Source: MADRE3 sp963718195 | GTDB lineage: Bacteria; Desulfobacterota; Desulfobulbia; Desulfobulbales; Desulfocapsaceae | Assembly (NCBI GenBank): GCA_963718195.1 | Contig: CAVQYQ010000005.1 | Span: forward strand, 1 to 64,000 | Length of the DNA stretch: 64,000 nucleotides | Direction of reading: 5' to 3' | Shown: positions 38,803 to 46,941 of the stretch, piece by piece | Numbering within the stretch: position 1 is the stretch's first letter | Layout of the letters: every line of letters begins with the position of its first letter | Notes under the pieces: model-generated | Told to the model about the DNA's origin: nothing | What the model saw: only the letters and a program-made list of their open reading frames with translations | The model's database searches: none | Translations under genes and position numbers: made by a program

Positions 38803-38944
38803 GAGCCAGTTGCAAAACGCCCTTTTCGATCAACCTCTGCGTTATGCTTAAATTTTTATCCTCGGAATATCGATTATATGCCTGCGGTAACAATTTTTCG
38901 CATGCCTTGACGCTGAACGAAAATCATCCTTTTGCAAAAGACTC
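38803..38944. repeat. 142-bp MITE-like repeat, copy 2
   Basis: Same length, ends and interior as 25842-25983, at about 89% identity. It lies upstream of the rhodanese-MBL gene and downstream of the rhodanese-ferritin gene. No open reading frame. Confidence 0.75.
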
Positions 38945-38979
38945 CTTCAGATAATAACAAATATTGATCCATTAAACTG

Positions 38980-39801
38980 TTAATTTTCCAAAAGTTTGTC
39001 AAGTTGTTTTGACAGACGCTGGAGATGTGTCTGTTCCTCGCGAGCCATGCTGTTGAAAAACTGGGCAACATCACTGTCCTTGTGTTCTTTGGCAAGACGG
39101 CTGTAGAGATCAAGCGCCTGTGCTTCAAGCTTCATTGCAAGCTGCAGCACACTTTCCGCAGAGCCAAGCTGGCCAGCCAGAGCCAGGCGCATGGTAGCCG
39201 AGTCGATTCCTCCTTCTATCATCTCTGGTTCCGTCTCAATAGTAGGCGCTGATGTCTGCTGATTTTTATATTTATTCTGTAATTTTGCCATATGACCATC
39301 CTCAAGCAGGGCCATCTGGCGAAGCATTTCTTTTTCAGCGTTACTGATACTGTCCTCCGAGAGCAGAAGGTAGAAATTTTTCAAGTTTGATTCCATCTGA
39401 TAGGCCATGGAAAAAGATGATGAAAAATCTCCATTTACAAAGAATTCGAGGCCAAACTGTTCATCTCCCGTTGCTTCTGCGCCACTCCATTTCATTATGC
39501 CGCCTGTCATGTTGTAGCAATCGGTAAAGCCTGCCTGGATCAATATCTGGCAGGCGGCCTTGGAGCGAACGCCACTGCGGCAATAGACAATCACAGGTTC
39601 GTTTTTGTTGAGTGAGGAGAGGTTGTTGACCAGATCGGAGAGCGGGATGAGTGTGGCACCGGGAAGATGTGACTGCTCATACTCTTTGGGCTGCCTGACA
39701 TCGAGCAGTTGATACTTCTCAAACCTATCTGTGGCCATCAACTGTCTTGCACCATCGGGGGAAATTGTCTGTTCTTTTGCAAAAAGGGTGTTCCAATTCA
39801 T
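38980..39801 (-). CDS. Rhodanese-ferritin-like (rubrerythrin-type) fusion
   Basis: 273 residues. The N-terminal rhodanese domain (QLLDVRQPKEYEQSHLPGA) has active loop CRSGVRS with Cys74. From about 120 on there is a four-helix ferritin-like domain with diiron-type motifs EDGH and REEQTH (ExxH twice) and an Ala/Glu-rich helix. There is no rubredoxin domain. It could couple sulfur transfer to peroxide or oxygen removal. In the same minus-strand array as the flavodiiron and rhodanese-MBL genes. Confidence 0.85.
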   Translation of the reverse strand: MNWNTLFAKEQTISPDGARQLMATDRFEKYQLLDVRQPKEYEQSHLPGATLIPLSDLVNNLSSLNKNEPVIVYCRSGVRSKAACQILIQAGFTDCYNMTGGIMKWSGAEATGDEQFGLEFFVNGDFSSSFSMAYQMESNLKNFYLLLSEDSISNAEKEMLRQMALLEDGHMAKLQNKYKNQQTSAPTIETEPEMIEGGIDSATMRLALAGQLGSAESVLQLAMKLEAQALDLYSRLAKEHKDSDVAQFFNSMAREEQTHLQRLSKQLDKLLEN

Positions 39802-39851
39802 TGTTCAGCCGGATGAAATGTTGATGGAGAAATATACCATAATTTGTCTGG

Positions 39852-40334
39852 TCACATGTGAAGCAAGGCAGCTTCGCGTGGTGTCATCGAGTAACCGTCC
39901 AATGGAACCAGCCAGAATTTCTCCGGGTTTTGACCAATCAGTTTTTCTGTCGCTGGGTAAATCCAGTGACTGTCGTCAATAAGGTTATAAAAAACGGTAT
40001 CGATGCCAATAAAGCCGTCGAGAAAGTGGGCGATGATATGAAGTACTTTACTCGGATATCCCTGCTGAAGTTCGGGGAGGTCCGAACGCTTGTCAAATCC
40101 CGTTGATCCAAGTTCTTCGATAAGAGATTTCAGAACGGCTTGATTCTGATCCAGACCATTTTTAAGTTTTTCTGAGAAACAATCAGAATTTCCATTAACA
40201 ACACCTGCGTTGTCAATGGAAATTCTGTCATACTGAACGAGAGTAGTCTTTTCAAAAAAACTGTGTATCTGTGCACTGCAATCCTCGTAGTGTTCACCGC
40301 TGACAAGAATTGAGTGGCGGGCAAGAAGTTTCAT
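39852..40334 (-). CDS. Hypothetical protein, 160 aa
   Basis: An intact ORF between the flavodiiron and rhodanese-ferritin genes on the same strand, with short spacings (36 and 50 bases). Starts MKLLARHSILVSGEHYEDC. A mixed alpha/beta composition with an IDTVFYNLIDD segment. No membrane segment or recognised motif. Co-location suggests a role in the oxidative or sulfur stress set. Confidence 0.6.
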   Translation of the reverse strand: MKLLARHSILVSGEHYEDCSAQIHSFFEKTTLVQYDRISIDNAGVVNGNSDCFSEKLKNGLDQNQAVLKSLIEELGSTGFDKRSDLPELQQGYPSKVLHIIAHFLDGFIGIDTVFYNLIDDSHWIYPATEKLIGQNPEKFWLVPLDGYSMTPREAALLHM

Positions 40335-40370
40335 ATAATGATCTAGATTAATATCCGATTGGAACAGCTT

Positions 40371-41576
40371 TCAGCCATCCTGTTCAATACTCTCTTTTAC
40401 AGCTTTACCGATACGGCGTCCCATCTCGACACTCTCTTTGAGGTGGTCATGGGTGGGTACGTATTTAACTCTTTGCCCGTCATCGATGACGTTGAGTTTC
40501 ATTTCTTCCATGGCGGTGTTCATCAATTTTACCGATTCACCGCTCCAGCCAAACGACCCAAAAGCAGCAGCAATTTTGTTTTGCGGCTTGAGCCCCCGCA
40601 TATACATCAGAAAACCAGCCATCCTCGGGAGTAGTCCGTTGTTGAGCGTCGGACAACCGAGGACCAGGGCACGCGCGCTCAAAACCTTGGTCATAACATC
40701 ACTGCGATGGTGAACTTTAAGGTCGACCAGGTCTGCATAAACACCTTCTTTTTCAATACCGCTGGCAATCGCCTTGGCCATTTTTTCCGTGGAATGCCAC
40801 ATGGTGTCATAAATGATTAATGCTTTTTTGCCACCCTTGTAATTACTCCAGTCGCTGTAGGCCTCAATAATCTTGTCAAAATGGCTTCGCCAGATGATGC
40901 CATGATCGGGTGCAATCATCTTGATATCAAGATTTAATTCTGCAACTTTAGCCAGCAGTTTTTTGATCAGCGGGGAATAGAGATAGAGGATGTTGGCATA
41001 ATATTTTGATGCTTGATCCATAACCTGGGCAAGATTTACTTCATCATCAAAGCGCTCGCTTGTTGCCAGATGCTGCCCAAAGGCATCACTGGTAAAAAGT
41101 ATGCCGTCTTCCTTGGCGTAGGTGAACATGGAATCCGGCCAGTGCAGCATCCTCGTTTCCAGAAATGACAGGGTACGTTTGCCAAGTGATATCTCATCGC
41201 CACTTTTCACCACTTCAAATGGCCAGTCTTCACGATGAAAATGGGAAAGAATTGCATTTTTACCCATCGGTGAACAGATAAGCTTTTCCGGCTTTGCCAC
41301 TTCCATGATTTCAGCCAGACAGCCGGCATGATCAAGCTCTACATGGTTAACAACGATATAGTCAATTTTTTCAGGATCAATAATTTCGCGAATCCGATGC
41401 ATCAAGTCCTGTCGGTGGGATGGTTTAACCGTATCGATCAGGGTAATTTTTTCATCGATTATCAAAAATGCATTGTATGTTGTTCCTTGCATCGTTGAGT
41501 AACCATGAAAATCACGAACGTGCCAGTCAACTGCTCCAACCCAGTGAATACCTTCTGCTAGCTGATTTATGCTCAT
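40371..41576 (-). CDS. Flavodiiron protein (FprA/ROO-type)
   Basis: 401 residues: a metallo-beta-lactamase diiron domain followed by a flavodoxin domain. Diiron ligands are visible in NHVELDH (HxExDH), ETRMLHWPDS (His), SDAFGQH (Asp) and APDHG (His). The flavodoxin domain starts ALIIYDTMWHSTEKMA. It reduces O2 to water and/or NO to N2O, with electrons from rubredoxin or a similar donor. The start follows GGAG. Upstream and divergent is a ferredoxin gene. Confidence 0.95.
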   Translation of the reverse strand: MSINQLAEGIHWVGAVDWHVRDFHGYSTMQGTTYNAFLIIDEKITLIDTVKPSHRQDLMHRIREIIDPEKIDYIVVNHVELDHAGCLAEIMEVAKPEKLICSPMGKNAILSHFHREDWPFEVVKSGDEISLGKRTLSFLETRMLHWPDSMFTYAKEDGILFTSDAFGQHLATSERFDDEVNLAQVMDQASKYYANILYLYSPLIKKLLAKVAELNLDIKMIAPDHGIIWRSHFDKIIEAYSDWSNYKGGKKALIIYDTMWHSTEKMAKAIASGIEKEGVYADLVDLKVHHRSDVMTKVLSARALVLGCPTLNNGLLPRMAGFLMYMRGLKPQNKIAAAFGSFGWSGESVKLMNTAMEEMKLNVIDDGQRVKYVPTHDHLKESVEMGRRIGKAVKESIEQDG

Positions 41577-41847
41577 ATCTTCTCCGTTTATTTTATTATT
41601 TAGTCTGGAATATCAATTTTTTATCCGGTCTCACACTGTTCTTTGTCAGCGGTGGGACAGGGCAAAATACGGCATATAAACTTTATCAGCGTAACATAAT
41701 AATTAACCATGGCCATGATTACAAGAACAGTTCGCCATTTGTCGACCCATAAGAAGGTGAGATTGCTTTTCATATAACAATAGTTAGTATCAACGTAGGC
41801 AATATGCAGATTGTTAGAGGCGGTATAAATGGGCAAGGTGATGAAAG

Positions 41848-42105
41848 ATGGGAATAGTTCTTCCAGGCCAGACATCAAATACTATAGATCCACAATCTAT
41901 AGCTAAACCGGTCAAAAAACCGTCGATAGATCTGGGCGCTTGCACAAAATGCGGTGGGTGTATTGAAGTTGCCCCGCATATTTTTCGGTTTAATGAACCA
42001 GCCGGATATCTTGAGGTGTGTGATCTGGATTCGTATGACCAGGAACTCGTTGATGAGGCGATCAAGAACTGTCCCGAGGACTGCATCTATTGGGAAGAAG
42101 ATTAA
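41848..42105 (+). CDS. Single [4Fe-4S] ferredoxin
   Basis: 85 residues with CTKCGGC (Cys32, 35, 38) and Cys75 followed by Pro, the four ligands of one [4Fe-4S] cluster, in the style of monocluster ferredoxins of sulfate reducers. The N-terminal 25 residues are an unusual extension. Divergent from the flavodiiron gene, with the 271-base gap 41577-41847 between them showing no ORF; it may donate electrons to that protein. Confidence 0.85.
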   Translation: MGIVLPGQTSNTIDPQSIAKPVKKPSIDLGACTKCGGCIEVAPHIFRFNEPAGYLEVCDLDSYDQELVDEAIKNCPEDCIYWEED

Positions 42106-42152
42106 GTTACGTTGATCAGCTCTCGCGTCAAAAAGAAAACTCAGGTGTCTGT

Positions 42153-42860
42153 ATGTCCAAATCCGTAACCATGAAACTAGGACTGGTCCTTTTCCTGCTG
42201 TTCATTGCAGTTTTATTTATCTACTATGATCTTGGCCGCTTCCTGACGCTTGAGTATATCAAAGAATCTCAGGCAGGTTTTCAAAGTTTATACCAGGAAC
42301 ATCGTTTGACGGTGATCTCTGTTTATATGCTTGTATACATCGTCGTCACTGCACTCTCTTTGCCGGGTGCAGCAGTTATGACACTTGCTGGAGGAGGGTT
42401 CTTTGGCCTTTTAACCGGAACGATTGTCGTCTCCATTGCCTCGACCATCGGGGCGACCTGCGCCTGCCTGGCCTCGCGGTTCATCCTGCGGGATTGGGTA
42501 CAGTCAAAATTTGGGGATAAATTATCGGCAGTCAACGATGGAATAGAAAAAGAGGGTGCTTTTTATCTGTTTTCGCTGCGCCTGATTCCAATCTTTCCAT
42601 TCTTTGTCATAAACCTCCTCATGGGGCTCACCAGAATGCCGATCCGCACATATTTCTGGGTGTCGCAGATCGGCATGTTGCCCGCCACAATCGTCTATGT
42701 TAATGCCGGGAAGGAAATAGCAAAGATAGATTCTGTTGCAGGTATCGCATCACCGACGCTGCTCGTATCTTTTGCACTGCTCGGGATATTTCCCGTCACG
42801 GTGAAAAAGTTGATGGCTTTCTATCGCAGCAGAAACGTTTCGCCGAGCTCTGGAGATTAA
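42153..42860 (+). CDS. VTT-domain (TVP38/TMEM64) membrane protein
   Basis: About 235 residues from ATG 42153. The open frame extends to 42090 but no ribosome binding site fits there. A run of five to six helices includes the VTT core (LSLPGAAVMTLAGGGFFG, RFILRDWVQSKFGDKL, LFSLRLIPIFPFFVINLLMGL). VTT proteins are associated with small-molecule or lipid handling; this one ends two bases before a MerA-like reductase, a frequent pairing. Confidence 0.85.
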   Translation: MSKSVTMKLGLVLFLLFIAVLFIYYDLGRFLTLEYIKESQAGFQSLYQEHRLTVISVYMLVYIVVTALSLPGAAVMTLAGGGFFGLLTGTIVVSIASTIGATCACLASRFILRDWVQSKFGDKLSAVNDGIEKEGAFYLFSLRLIPIFPFFVINLLMGLTRMPIRTYFWVSQIGMLPATIVYVNAGKEIAKIDSVAGIASPTLLVSFALLGIFPVTVKKLMAFYRSRNVSPSSGD

Positions 42861-42861
42861 A

Positions 42862-44298
42862 ATGGCCCAATATGACTATGACATCGGCATTATCGGTGGC
42901 GGTGCCGCCGGCTTGACAGTTGCCTCGGGATCTGCCCAATTAGGAGCAAAAACCCTGCTGATCGAAAAAGAAGAATCGTTGGGAGGAGATTGCCTGCATT
43001 TTGGCTGTGTGCCCAGCAAAACACTGATTGAAAGTGCCAGAATGTATCATCAGCTCGGACAGACAGAAGGCTATGGGCTTCCACCTGTTTCCGTTGGTCC
43101 ACTGGATTTCTCAAAGGTTACCGACCGGATCAAACAGGTGATTTCCCAGATTCAACACCATGACTCGGTTGAGCGTTTTACCGGCCTGGGAGTAACGGTG
43201 CGTTTTGGCCAGTGCCGCTTCACTGACGAACACAGTGTCGAGCTGGACGGTAAACAGATCTCTGCAGAAAAATGGCTTATTGCTACCGGATCTTCTGCCG
43301 CTATACCACCAATTCCAGGCCTTGATAGTGTCGACAGTCTGACAAACAGGGAGATCTTTTCCTTACCGGAACTGCCTGAATCGCTGATCATACTCGGTGC
43401 TGGTGCAATAGCCCTGGAAATGGCCCAGTCTTTTCAGCGTTTTGGTACAAAAGTGACTGTTCTTCAGCGCAGCGGACAAATTCTCAGCAAAGAGGATTCA
43501 GACCTTGCTGAAACGGTGTTGAAAACCATGGAAAAAGAGGGCGTTTCTTTTCACCTCGGTTGTCGGTTGGTTTCGGTTAGCGAATCAGGGGGGCGTAAAA
43601 CAGTCGCCTTTAAAGGTGAAAATGAAAAAGAATGTACGATTACAGCGAGTCATCTTCTCGTCGCACTGGGGCGTACGGCCAATGTTTCAGAACTGGATCT
43701 TGAGAACTGCGGAGTAAAATATCTGCCATCAGGAATTGAGGTTGACAGCAGATTGCGCACCAGCTGCAAACATATCTTTGCAGCTGGTGATGTAAACGGC
43801 GGTTATCAGTTTACCCATGCAGCAGGATATGAGGGTGGCGTTGTTTTGACCAATGCAATATTACACCTGCCGCGAAAAGTAAATTACCGCCTGATGAGCT
43901 GGTGTACCTATACCAGTCCGGAGTTGGCCAGTATCGGATTGAATGAAAAGCGGGCAAGAGCAGAAAACAGAGAGTACAAGGTGTATGAAGAGCGGTTTGT
44001 TGATAACGACAGGGCACAGACGGAAGGAAACAGTGAGGGGAAAATCAAGGTGCTGCTTGATAAAAAGGATAAACCGCTTGGCGTGCAGATTCTCGGTCAT
44101 AATGCTGGTGATCTTCTTGCTGAGTGGGTGGCCGCATTAAATGGAAACATTCGGCTCTCGACAATTGCCGGCGCAGTTCACCCATACCCGACTCGAGCGG
44201 AAATAAACAAGCGGGTAGCGGGAGCCATACTCTCACCAAAACTGTTTTCAGACAGGGTCAGAAAGACGCTGAAATTGCTGTTTCGATTCAGGGGATAA
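42862..44298 (+). CDS. MerA-like pyridine nucleotide-disulfide oxidoreductase
   Basis: 478 residues. An FAD-binding GGGAAG motif at the N-terminus (11-16), redox-active GGDCLHFGCVPSK (Cys44, Cys49), a second NAD(P)-binding GAGAIALEMAQ, FAAGDVNG and a C-terminal dimerisation domain (GVQILGHNAGDLLAEW, HPYPTRAEINKRV). The terminal Cys pair of true mercuric reductase is absent. Same operon as the VTT and following genes. Confidence 0.9.
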   Translation: MAQYDYDIGIIGGGAAGLTVASGSAQLGAKTLLIEKEESLGGDCLHFGCVPSKTLIESARMYHQLGQTEGYGLPPVSVGPLDFSKVTDRIKQVISQIQHHDSVERFTGLGVTVRFGQCRFTDEHSVELDGKQISAEKWLIATGSSAAIPPIPGLDSVDSLTNREIFSLPELPESLIILGAGAIALEMAQSFQRFGTKVTVLQRSGQILSKEDSDLAETVLKTMEKEGVSFHLGCRLVSVSESGGRKTVAFKGENEKECTITASHLLVALGRTANVSELDLENCGVKYLPSGIEVDSRLRTSCKHIFAAGDVNGGYQFTHAAGYEGGVVLTNAILHLPRKVNYRLMSWCTYTSPELASIGLNEKRARAENREYKVYEERFVDNDRAQTEGNSEGKIKVLLDKKDKPLGVQILGHNAGDLLAEWVAALNGNIRLSTIAGAVHPYPTRAEINKRVAGAILSPKLFSDRVRKTLKLLFRFRG

Positions 44299-44301
44299 AA
44301 T

Positions 44302-45078
44302 ATGCGGAGTGGGTGGATGAGACGAAAATTTCTGGGCTCTATTTTAATACTGCTGCTGTTATCCATCAGCACTTCATTAAAAGCGGGGGAAACAGAATTA
44401 TACCAGGTCTACAGAGAGCTGCTTCAGGCGCATGTAGCAGAGGGGATCGTTGATTATCGTGGATTTAAAAAGGATGAGAAGCTCCTTGATCGCTACCTTG
44501 ACGAGCTGGACCGAACCGACCCTGAAACCTTGACAGATGAACAGCGGCTTGCTTTTTATATTAACGCATACAACGGTTATACCATTAAACTGATCCTCGA
44601 CAATTTTGATAACAATAGTCCTCCGTCATCAATTAAAAAGATCGGGACGCTGTTCAAGAGTCCGTGGAAAATTAAATTTGCCAAGGTTGGTGGAGCGGTC
44701 TACACGCTCGACAATATCGAGCATGATATCATTAGAAAGCAGTGGCATGAGCCCCGCATTCATTTTGCGGTAAACTGTGCCTCAAAAAGTTGCCCGCCAC
44801 TTATCTCAGAACCATATATAGGATCGTCAATTGATGCGCAACTCGAGGCCAGTACGAGGACCTTTCTTGCTGACACAAAGATGAATTATCTTGAAGGAAA
44901 AACACTTTATGTCAGTTCACTCTTTAAATGGTATTCTGAAGATTTTGACAAAGAACCCGTGCAATTTTTTCTCGACCATACAGAGGGTGAGCTGCACGAG
45001 CAACTATCCCGGCTTGGCAACGACATCACCGTAAAGTATCTCGATTACGACTGGTCACTCAATAGTAACAAAATGTAA
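44302..45078 (+). CDS. DUF547 exported protein
   Basis: 258 residues. A signal peptide (about 9-28) precedes a DUF547 domain: YQVYRELLQAHVAEGIVDY, LAFYINAYNGYTIKLILD and HFAVNCASKSCPPL, the last being the conserved Cys-x4-Cys region of the family. Often next to MerA-like/VTT genes. Its stop codon TAA overlaps the next ATG by one base. Confidence 0.88.
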   Translation: MRSGWMRRKFLGSILILLLLSISTSLKAGETELYQVYRELLQAHVAEGIVDYRGFKKDEKLLDRYLDELDRTDPETLTDEQRLAFYINAYNGYTIKLILDNFDNNSPPSSIKKIGTLFKSPWKIKFAKVGGAVYTLDNIEHDIIRKQWHEPRIHFAVNCASKSCPPLISEPYIGSSIDAQLEASTRTFLADTKMNYLEGKTLYVSSLFKWYSEDFDKEPVQFFLDHTEGELHEQLSRLGNDITVKYLDYDWSLNSNKM

Positions 45079-45811
45079 TGGGTGAGATGATTGCTGGAAA
45101 GAAGTTGTTCCTGTTTCTCTTTGTTCTGTTTTTTCAATACGTTACAATTGGCATAAAAGCTGCCCAAACTTCAGCTGAGCATCTGCCTGGCTTTGTCGAT
45201 ATTACCGGCTTTGGTTCCTCTTCTGCCGAGATGTTTTTTGATATATGGAAGGTACAATCACTCTCTTCAACTTCTGAACAGACTCTCTACAAGCTGGTTG
45301 CTGATAAGCTCCAGGGAAATGTCATCCAGGCGACAGCTCGGGCAAGTGTCGCAGGGTTGACCCGGAAGCTGGAGATCGATCCGCAACAATATCCGTTCGT
45401 CACCTGGAGCTGGAAAGTTTCTGCCACGCTTGATATGGCTGATTTAACCAGGAAGGATAGCGATGATTCTCCTGCCCGGCTGATGGTCTCCTTTGGCAGG
45501 GATTATAGTAAAGGAGGTCGACCGGAGGGAACACTCTGTTATGTCTGGGCCACTGATGAGGTCGAAGGATCATTTACGCTAAACCCATATTCCCCCGATA
45601 TTATGGTAATCGTGGTTGCCAGCGGCGAGGAAAAGATCGGGACATGGCAGCAGTACCGGCGTAATCTTGTCGATGATTATCACGTGCCTTTGGTGAGCCC
45701 CCAAAAAAGATCAGGGCCGTTACGCTTTTAAGTGATACCGATAACACCGGAGCACAAGTGGATGCCTGGTACGGCTCAGTCAGGTTCGAAAGAGAAACCG
45801 CTGACCCCTGA
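45078..45811 (+). CDS. DUF3047 exported protein (frameshifted near end)
   Basis: About 244 residues corrected. Signal peptide (about 9-27), then a DUF3047 region with FVTWSWKVSATLDMADL, LMVSFGRDYSKGG and LCYVWATDEVEGSF. A break near 45690 hides a natural C-terminus that reads FGEPPKKIRAVTLLSDTDN, then GSVRFERE, and stops at 45809-45811. Cotranscribed with the DUF547 gene. Confidence 0.8.
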
Positions 45812-46011
45812 AACAGGTGAAAGCATGTAGAGACGCCTGTTCTGCTGTATTTTTTTTCAGCTGTAGAAGCATGACAGGTGAAAATAGTTTATGAAAGCTG
45901 TATGATAGCCTCTTTTTAGGTGAGCTGTGAAGATCACCTATTGCAGGGATATGATTAGCAACAACTATTTGTATAAATGGCGAAACGCCACTCCATTATC
46001 AGCTCTATCTT

Positions 46012-46941
46012 ATGGCCGGAATCATTAAAGAATTGCCTCTTGTGACGATATACAGTGATGGGGCCTGCAGCCCAAATCCCGGTCCAGGAGGCTGGGGGGC
46101 AGTTCTGATCTATCGGCACGGTTCCCCGGTGGAGTTGTCCGGATACGGGGGGCAGACCACAAATAATCGTATGGAGTTGACTGCGGTCGTAAAAGCACTG
46201 TCCTCCCTTGATTGTTCCTACAAGGTCACCCTCTTTACCGATTCCCAATACGTCAAGAACGGCATAACCTCATGGATTAACAGCTGGCAGCGGAAAAATT
46301 GGCAAACTGCAGGTAAAAAACCGGTAAAAAACGTTGATCTCTGGAAAGCGTTATTGACCGAAAGCGGGAAGCATGAAGTCGACTGGAAATGGATTCGGGG
46401 ACACACTTCAAACAAATGGAATGAACGTGCCGATGAGTTAGCCGTTGCGGCTCGACTGGCAGGGGATGGTTCTGCACCCGCGGCAACAATCGGCAAGGAA
46501 GAGCAGCAAACAGACACAATACATCTCTATACCGGGGTAACGTGCAAACACTCGACCGGGGTTGGCAGCTGGTCGCTGATACTTTGCTGGCGTCATCATG
46601 TAAAAATCATGGGGCAGAAAGTAACGGGTATGACAGCCAATCAGCTCTATATCAAAGCTGTTATCGAAGGTCTGTCGGGACTTACAAAACAATTTCCTGT
46701 TGAAGTACACACCCACTCTGGTTATCTCCGTGATGGAGCAACCACCTGGCTTACCGGCTGGAAAAAGAGGAATTGGCGGACTCGAGAAGGTGGTGCGGTC
46801 AGCAACAAAGAGCAATGGCAGGAGCTCTCCCGATTGCTTGACCTGCACGATGTTCGTTTTACCCTCGACGAGCGTGACAACCCTCCCTGTCATATGCTGG
46901 AAGCCAAAGAGTTGGCAAGAGAGTTTGAGCAGGTTAGCTGA
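46012..46941 (+). CDS. rnhA: Ribonuclease HI with degenerate second RNase H domain
   Basis: 309 residues. Residues 10-150 are a normal RNase HI: TIYSDGACS (Asp16), NNRMELTAV (Glu55), FTDSQYVKNG (Asp77), WIRGHTSNKWNERADELA (His131, Asp141). The four DEDD residues are present. Residues 168-309 repeat the fold (LYTGVTCKHSTG, ANQLYIKAV, VHTHSGYLRDGATTWLTGW, MLEAKELA) but Gly, Tyr, His and Lys replace the acidic residues. So a catalytic domain plus a pseudo-domain. TGATG overlap with uvrB indicates coupling. Removes RNA from RNA:DNA hybrids. Confidence 0.92.
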   Translation: MAGIIKELPLVTIYSDGACSPNPGPGGWGAVLIYRHGSPVELSGYGGQTTNNRMELTAVVKALSSLDCSYKVTLFTDSQYVKNGITSWINSWQRKNWQTAGKKPVKNVDLWKALLTESGKHEVDWKWIRGHTSNKWNERADELAVAARLAGDGSAPAATIGKEEQQTDTIHLYTGVTCKHSTGVGSWSLILCWRHHVKIMGQKVTGMTANQLYIKAVIEGLSGLTKQFPVEVHTHSGYLRDGATTWLTGWKKRNWRTREGGAVSNKEQWQELSRLLDLHDVRFTLDERDNPPCHMLEAKELAREFEQVS

